The notes beneath the pieces are model-generated. The model made no database searches. It saw nothing but the letters and a program-made list of their open reading frames with translations, and was not told the DNA's origin. From Odiellus spinosus (Eukaryota; Arthropoda; Arachnida; Opiliones; Phalangiidae): 64,000 bases of DNA. The position numbers and the translations under genes are program-made. Positions 58,587 to 64,000 of this stretch are shown one piece after another. The stretch lies in contig OY987229.1 of assembly GCA_963920705.1 (NCBI GenBank), forward strand, positions 18,915,728-18,979,727, read 5' to 3'. Numbering within the stretch: the first letter of the stretch is position 1; each line of letters starts with the position of its first letter.

Positions 58587-59025
58587 CTATTTTCTTTCCT
58601 CGCCATCTTTCTTCTCGTCATCTTTCTTCTCGTCATCTTTCTTCTCGTCATCTTTCTCATCATCTTTTCCTTTCGCGTCTGTTTTGCATTTCTGATAATT
58701 TTTTAAATAAAATATAAAGTGATTAGTAGAAATGATAATCGGTTAAGTATAGCGATTTTCATACCTCCCATATTGGGCTAGTCATCGCTGCGCAAGCCTA
58801 TGTAAAAAATTTAATTTAATTAATGCACTACATTTATTAATTTAAATTCGTTAGTTTTATAAAAACAAATTTTAAATTATTTCAACATTTTTAAAATTAA
58901 TAATTATCTTACCTCTTCAAATTTCTTATTATCGGCATTCTATACATATTGGTGAAAAAAATATTTGAATTAATTAATATCTTGTTTAACGGCACATTTT
59001 CTACAAATTATTTAAGCTTTTTGTG

Positions 59026-59064
<39 letters not shown>

Positions 59065-59830
59065 GTAACTCAACGCTATTAATGTTTTCTAAATTCATAA
59101 ACAGCTAGGATTTATCATGTTGACAACTTGAAATAAAAAATTACGCAAATTAATTATTATACAACTTACGAAAATCGCGCAACCGGCCGTTTTCAATTTA
59201 TCAAATTCCTGAAATTAAAATATTTAAATTTTCGTGAGTTCAAATGTGTAGTAAAATTCAGCGCTTTTTCTTCCGCCTTCCCCGATGCTAGTTAGAGCTA
59301 GTAACCTATAAGATCGCTCTTAATTTAAGGTCACCCTTTAAATTTTAGAAACGCAAACCCAAATTAGCCGGTTTAATCAGATATGGCCGTGGTTTAAACC
59401 TCGGTTAAATCTGATTAAACCACGGCTTAATTACCCTCCTCTGAAGAGGGTATAAGGCGCTTTCCGATAATGCGATCCTCGTAACACTCGCAAAATCGTG
59501 TTTGTAGTTGTTACATAAGGGCAACAGCGTAATGGCGGTCATAGTTGAAATTTTCTTTTACCGCGTGGTATTCGAGTTAAGTAAAATTTTAAAATCAAAA
59601 GTAATTTTATATACATCTTTGCATTCAGCGGGCATTTTTTTCATCCAGCCCTTGCCTTTTCCTTTGCCTTTGCCTTCGCCTTTGCCTTTGCCTTTGCCTT
59701 CGCCACCCCCTTTCTTTTCTCCGCACCATTTTTTCAGTTTATTCTCTTGGCATTTTCCTTTTCCTTCGCCACCAGCTTGCACGGCCACGATGACCACCAT
59801 CAGAGCGACAATAACTAAAGCAGTCTTCAT
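58587..59830 (-). CDS. MX21, Group Ib protein with GK-rich insert and acidic repeat tail
   Basis: Exons: 59615-59830, 59170-59208, 58913-58939, 58765-58797 and 58587-58691 (216, 39, 27, 33 and 105 nt), giving 139 residues. Signal peptide MKTALVIVALMVVIVAVQA, CQENKLKKWC, a GKGKGEGKGK-type insert, then PAECKD at the donor. Later pieces: AGCAIF, NADNKKFEE, ACAAMTSPIWE and KCKTDAKGKDDE followed by tandem KKDDE repeats to EERK-stop. The first exon is 42 nt longer than MX19's through GGCAAA-type hexamer expansion; the tail comes from a 15-bp repeat. The 125-residue antisense frame here is a shadow. TATATAAG at 59877-59884. Confidence 0.87.
59360..59451. mobile_element. TA-type foldback MITE remnant in MX21 intron 1
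   Basis: Contains AACCTCGGTTAAATCTGATT and ends CTCTGAAGAGGGTATA; related to 11366-11515. Confidence 0.6.
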
Positions 59831-59876
59831 TTTGATTACGAATGAAAAAGTGATTTACTTCAGAGACTGCTTTACG

Positions 59877-59884
59877 CTTATATA
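59877..59884 (-). promoter_or_regulatory. TATA box of MX21
   Basis: TATATAAG about 50 bp upstream of the ATG, same block as MX19. Confidence 0.7.
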
Positions 59885-61379
59885 ATGAGATTCGAGATGG
59901 CAAAACGATTTTAATGTGTGCTTAATGTGAACAAACACAGTGTGGGTTTTTTTTTTTCCAAATTTCTTCGTTGCGCGTTCCTCCACCTACTCGTAGTAAG
60001 GACTTTAACCAAACGTTTAACAATCTAATGGTTTATGATCTCTTAATTGTTCGATTACGCGTAATGTTTAGTTCGCGTTTCGCTACCATCATTTGCGAAA
60101 CAAAATTAATGGCGTAAATTGTAAATGAGGAGTTCGCGATATCCCTAACCTTTTTCACGTTCGGGAATTTTAAGGTATTTTTAAAAATTCATAGATTTCC
60201 AAATTTTATAGATTAATTTTTGAGATTTTAAAAATTTTAAAACGGTTTAAATCGATTTCAAGGCCTAGTGTGAACGCGGCTTTTAAGAATCAAAGAATTG
60301 GAAGAGAGTTAAAACATTTCTGCCTTTAAAATTGAGAATAGCCCGTGCAAAACCATGATTTTAAACACACAATCGTGTATAAAAATTTTAACATTTAACG
60401 AAATAAGTCTGATATGTTAAATACAGCAACATTTGTATCCATATCACGATATTTACTTCCCATATTTATAATTGGCTTAATTTAAGCTCAGATTTTCTTG
60501 CGTGAATAATAACAGATTCCTAAAATCATCGTCGTTGTCGTTTCATGGTACGATCACGTTTCATCCACTTAATTCGATGCAATAGAAAGAAAGGCTGGTT
60601 GATTAGAAACGAAAAGGCTAAGGGGAGTATACTCTCATATCAAAGTTAAACAAAGTTGTATAGACCCGTTAACATCAGGAGTAAATCACCTTTGAGTTGT
60701 TAACTATTTTTATAAGTGATTTAGAATTGATTGATTGTAAAAGTTTAAGTCCCAATTTAAAAAACTTAAACCACTCTAAAATTTTATATTTCTCACTAAT
60801 GAAAAAATATTAAAATATAATTGAAACGTTCATTGTGAGGTCCCAAGTCAACACCGAAGTAGTTTTTCCACAGATATATGTCAGTATCTCCAATGTTGTC
60901 AAGTCAGCAACTCCAACGGATTAGGCTTAGCGGAATTTCACAGATTGGAATGTCCAGATTAGGCTTAGTTGATTAATTATCGGATTTTTCACGAATGGCC
61001 AGAATAATATTAGCGGATTTTGCCCGAATAACCAGTTTAAGCTTATCAGATTATATAGCCACGAAAAGCAAATGCTTGGAAAATTACTTCTCCCCCATTT
61101 TCTTGCTCTGCTCAAAAATATAGAGAATAAAGTGTCTCTGGAAATTTAATTCTGTACTCTGCCTCGGATTAATTTCTATACCCTCCCCGAGATTTTATGA
61201 AATCAGTCAAACATAAAACGCTATTAGACTATCCTCCCGGCATATATTATTAAGCTGGCCACTTAAACATCAATTATTTTATTATGAAAACTCAAAAATT
61301 TTCAAAATTCAAGTTTTATAAATGTTTTTAATTTCTATCTTTTATTTTGAACAAAATTCAAGCATTAATTATTTCGTTC
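59885..61379. other. Spacer upstream of MX21
   Basis: The first 230 bp resemble the upstream regions of MX19 and MX22, so the gene duplications carried flanking DNA. A single GTTCACACTAG-family end lies near 60240-60285. Nothing else recognised. Confidence 0.45.
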
Positions 61380-62765
61380 CTATTTTCTATCTTCGTCACT
61401 TTTCTTCTCGCCTTCTTTCTTCTCACCTTTTTTAGCTTTCATATCTGCTATACATTTCTAATATTTTTTTTTTAAATTAAATAATTAGTATTTAATAGTA
61501 ATGATAATCGATAAAGTATAGCCATTTCCATACCTCCCATACAGGACTCTTCATCGCTGCGCAAGCCTATGTAAAAATTAAATTTAATATATTTATTAAT
61601 TTAATAAGATATACGTTACTTTTATAAAAACGAATTTTTCATTCAACATTTTTAAAAATAATAATTATCTTACATCTTCAACTTTCGCATTATCGGCATT
61701 CTATAAATAATAGTAAAAAAAAATATTTCAACTAATTAATACGTTGATAAACGGTTAACTTTTCTTAAAATTGGACTCCTAGCTATACGATTTTTGTAAA
61801 AAAAAAAAAAAAAAAAAAAAACTATAACTCAACGCTATATTATGCAAATTAATAAATATAAAACTTACGAATATCGCGCAGGCCGCCGCTCTCAGCTTTT
61901 TCTTTTCCTGAAATTAGAATATTTAATTAGGCGATTTTTCGTGATTTCAAATGTGTAATAAAATTCAACGATTTTTTTTCCCCGTTAGTGCTAGTGATAC
62001 GTTCCGTTGGGTACCCTAAAAGATCGTGCTTAATTAAAGACACTCTTTAAATTTTAGAAACTAAACCCAAGCACATGTAAGGCGCTTTCCTATAATCCTA
62101 TCTTCGTTCTCGGAGCCCATTGTTGAACTTTTTTTTTTTACCGGTGTTCGAGGGATGTTGGAAGATTAGTTAAACATTGCGTATTAATCTGCCATTAATT
62201 TTAAAATGACTTATGGGAGAAGCCGATGAAACCCTCCTTTGAAGTCTACTACTCTAATGTTCCATATAGCGCTCCTCTCTGTATGCGTAAAATTTCCAAT
62301 TTTACGAGATCGGAGGGGTCTAACTTCATACCCCCCTGTCTACGGAAAATTGGAAATTCTCTCTCTCCACAAACGACGCGCGTTTTTTGGACGAACTCCA
62401 AGGCTGCTAGAGATATTCGCTCGACGAACTCTCGCTCCGAAAATATCTACCGTTAGGAGGCGTACGAATCGCGCTTTTTGAAACTAACCCATACAGAGAG
62501 GGGTAGACAAGACCCGGGAGTAATAGACTTCAAAGGAGGGTTTCATCGGCTTCTGCTTATGCCTAGAACTTCAATAGTAATTTTATACCTCTTTGCAATC
62601 CTCGGGCAAATTTTTCCATCTGCCTTTGCCTTTGCCTTCGCCACCCTCTTTCTTTTCTCCGCACTTTTTTTTCAGTTTATTCTCATCGCATTTTCCTCTT
62701 CCACCACCAGCTTGCACGGCCACGATGACCACCATCAGAGCGACAATAACTAAAGCAGTCTTCAT
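61380..62765 (-). CDS. MX22, Group Ib micro-exon secreted cysteine protein
   Basis: Exons: 62589-62765, 61869-61907, 61674-61700, 61534-61566 and 61380-61457 (177, 39, 27, 33 and 78 nt), giving 117 residues. Signal peptide MKTALVIVALMVVIVAVQA, CDENKLKKKC, short GKGKG insert, PEDCKE. Later pieces: AAACAIF, NADNAKVED, ACAAMKSPVWE and KCIADMKAKKGEKK...DEDRK-stop. Closest to MX21; the acidic/lysine tail is shorter. The MITE at 62217-62555 ends 33 bp from the exon 1 donor. TATATAAG at 62812-62819. Confidence 0.88.
62217..62555. mobile_element. MITE, family CAGAAGCC (copy 6)
   Basis: 339 bp; left terminus GAGAAGCC, right GGCTTCTG; flanks cttatgg and cttatgc (6 of 7). In MX22 intron 1, close to the donor. 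Confidence 0.88.
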
Positions 62766-62811
62766 TTTGATTACGAATGTAAAAGTGATTTACTTCAGAG
62801 ACTGCTTTACG

Positions 62812-62819
62812 CTTATATA
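62812..62819 (-). promoter_or_regulatory. TATA box of MX22
   Basis: TATATAAG about 50 bp upstream of the ATG, same block as MX19. Confidence 0.7.
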
Positions 62820-63570
62820 ATGAGATTCGAGATGGCGAAACGATAATGTGAACAAATATAATGTGGTTTTTCCCTATTTTCGTCCTAGCGCGTTCACCAC
62901 TTTCTCGTAGTACGGACTTTAACCGAACATTTAACTATCTAATGGTTAATTATTCCATTTCGAGTAATGTTTGGTTCGCGTTTTTGCTAACTTTATTTGC
63001 GAAACAAAATTATAATGGGGTAAATTTTAATGAGGAGCACACGATAGGGGAGTATTTTTACATGTATGAATTCGCAGAAAGATTTTGAGATTTAGGTTTA
63101 CATAAATTAAAGAGTTATTTGAGATATGACAGAAAATTATAGATTTCCACACTTCACAGAAAGTTTGATTTACATATTCACACTAGATCTAGTACTGAAA
63201 CCTTTTTTAGACTAAAATATTTGGGTTCTTTTGATTGGTCTAATTTTATACTTCACTAAACTTCAAACTTAACTAAACTTTAGTAATTATTTTAATTTTT
63301 TTACTTTAATAATTTTACTTTAATAATTTTAAAAATCTTCTCTTTAAAAAAACAATTAGTGAGGCTAAATTAAAATAAATTAAATGAAATATCTGCTTAA
63401 TTATAGAAATATTTATGCATTGAAATTATATTTTAGGCTTAGTTAAGTTTAAAATTAAATTTTAAATGGTATATGAAATATAAGAGTTTCAATACTGTAG
63501 GAAAAATCAATACACACATTGTTTGATTTAGTTAACTATTAACTTTATTCATTTCTTAAATGCAAGCAAG
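62820..63570. other. Spacer between MX22 and MX23
   Basis: The first 200 bp are homologous to the DNA upstream of MX19 and MX21. The rest is very AT-rich with no feature recognised. Confidence 0.45.
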
Positions 63571-63931
63571 TTACTGTCCACGGAGTTCAGCTCCTATGTC
63601 TCTAAGGCAGGTTATCGCCGCCTACAAACAGAATTAAATATTACTTAATTCTGAATAATTAAAATAACAATTAGATATTTAATCTAACCTCGTTTGCAAG
63701 AAGATTTTGTAGACTGCTCCGCAATGGTTGTATAACCTGTCGTTTCATCGAAATTAAAACCAATTTAATCATTAAAACTTAAAGATCGCGTATACGAACC
63801 TGGTTTTCGAAACTGGTTGTAGCCTTTTATACAAAAAGAAACATTTACATTATTAACAATTATTAATTATCCTTAATTCATTTTAATAAGAATTAATAAT
63901 TTCAACTTACCGTGTTAATGTTTTGGTCAGT
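63571..63931 (-). CDS. MX23, 3' exons of a micro-exon gene running off the right edge
   Basis: Exons: 63911-63931 (21 nt, TDQNINT), 63800-63823 (24 nt, ATTSFENQ), 63689-63736 (48 nt, from VIQPLRS to LLANE) and 63571-63621 (51 nt, AAITCLRDIGAELRGQ-stop). All have canonical sites and phase 0. The last exon resembles those of MX6 and MX7 (CL..L or CLRTLAEQ), suggesting Group II. The signal-peptide exon would lie beyond 64000. Confidence 0.72.
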
Positions 63932-64000
63932 CTACGAAATTAAAATTTTAAATTAGTTTAATCAAAATAATCAACAAAAAAATTAAACCAAATTTCGTTT

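Noticed and set aside
59508-59885. 125-residue plus-strand frame rich in Pro, Leu and Phe
   Set aside because: Antisense of MX21 exon 1, kept open by the GGCAAA-type hexamer. The minus strand has the signal peptide, donor and paralogues.
62478-62820. Plus-strand frames over MX22 exon 1
   Set aside because: Antisense shadows of the MX22 coding exon, as in MX21.
9-63931. Assignment to the aphid bicycle genes or schistosome MEGs
   Set aside because: Gene structure is similar, but I see no paired C-x-Y-C motifs and no sequence similarity I can support. Treated as analogy only.

Overview
The window is AT-rich eukaryotic DNA, most likely from a small-intron arthropod, probably an insect; the species cannot be named from sequence. 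I see no bacterial gene layout and no long open reading frame. The apparent emptiness is misleading. Reading the minus strand for splice signals (GTAAG-type donors, TTTNAG or TNCAG acceptors) reveals 23 loci of one micro-exon gene superfamily, all on the minus strand, about one per 2.8 kb. I call them MX1 (left edge) to MX23 (right edge). Each encodes a short protein (about 90-200 residues) with an N-terminal signal peptide. The mature part is assembled from internal exons of only 13-63 nt, many exactly 21, 30 or 54 nt.

There are three architectural groups. Group I (MX2, 4, 8-18) has a signal-peptide exon with C-x8-C (C-x7-C in MX18), then exons of about 53, 54, 21, 21 and 30 nt and a short last exon. 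Six cysteines recur, and after exon 1 most exons carry exactly one. Group Ib (MX19-22, right end) has the same plan with exons 1 and 2 fused, a 39-nt exon and 27/33-nt exons, plus near-identical signal peptides and promoters. Group II (MX1, 5, 6, 7, probably 23) has about four cysteines, a 38-nt second exon, usually a 60-nt exon, and 24/27/27-nt exons. Nearly every intact locus has a TATAAATA-like box 40-95 bp upstream of the ATG.

Layout: 1-8.5 kb holds a roughly 4-kb tandem duplication (about 655-4676 and 4683-8497) whose breakpoints lie in introns of two Group II paralogues and created a chimeric, broken locus (MX3). 10-17 kb holds MX6 and MX7 (Group II), with long repeat-filled introns. 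18.4-21.3 kb is a 172-bp satellite array with a duplicated higher-order block. 21.4-52.6 kb is a run of Group I genes ending in MX18, a two-domain fusion. 54.5-62.8 kb is the Group Ib cluster. MX23 runs off the right end.

Introns and spacers are loaded with short non-autonomous DNA elements. Three families share 7-bp target duplications and CA/CC-type termini; another is flanked by TTAA and another by TA. One hAT-like element has a 6-bp duplication. The proteins look like a fast-evolving family of secreted small cysteine-patterned proteins, similar in gene structure (not in any homology I can show) to schistosome micro-exon genes or aphid bicycle genes. Their function is unknown.
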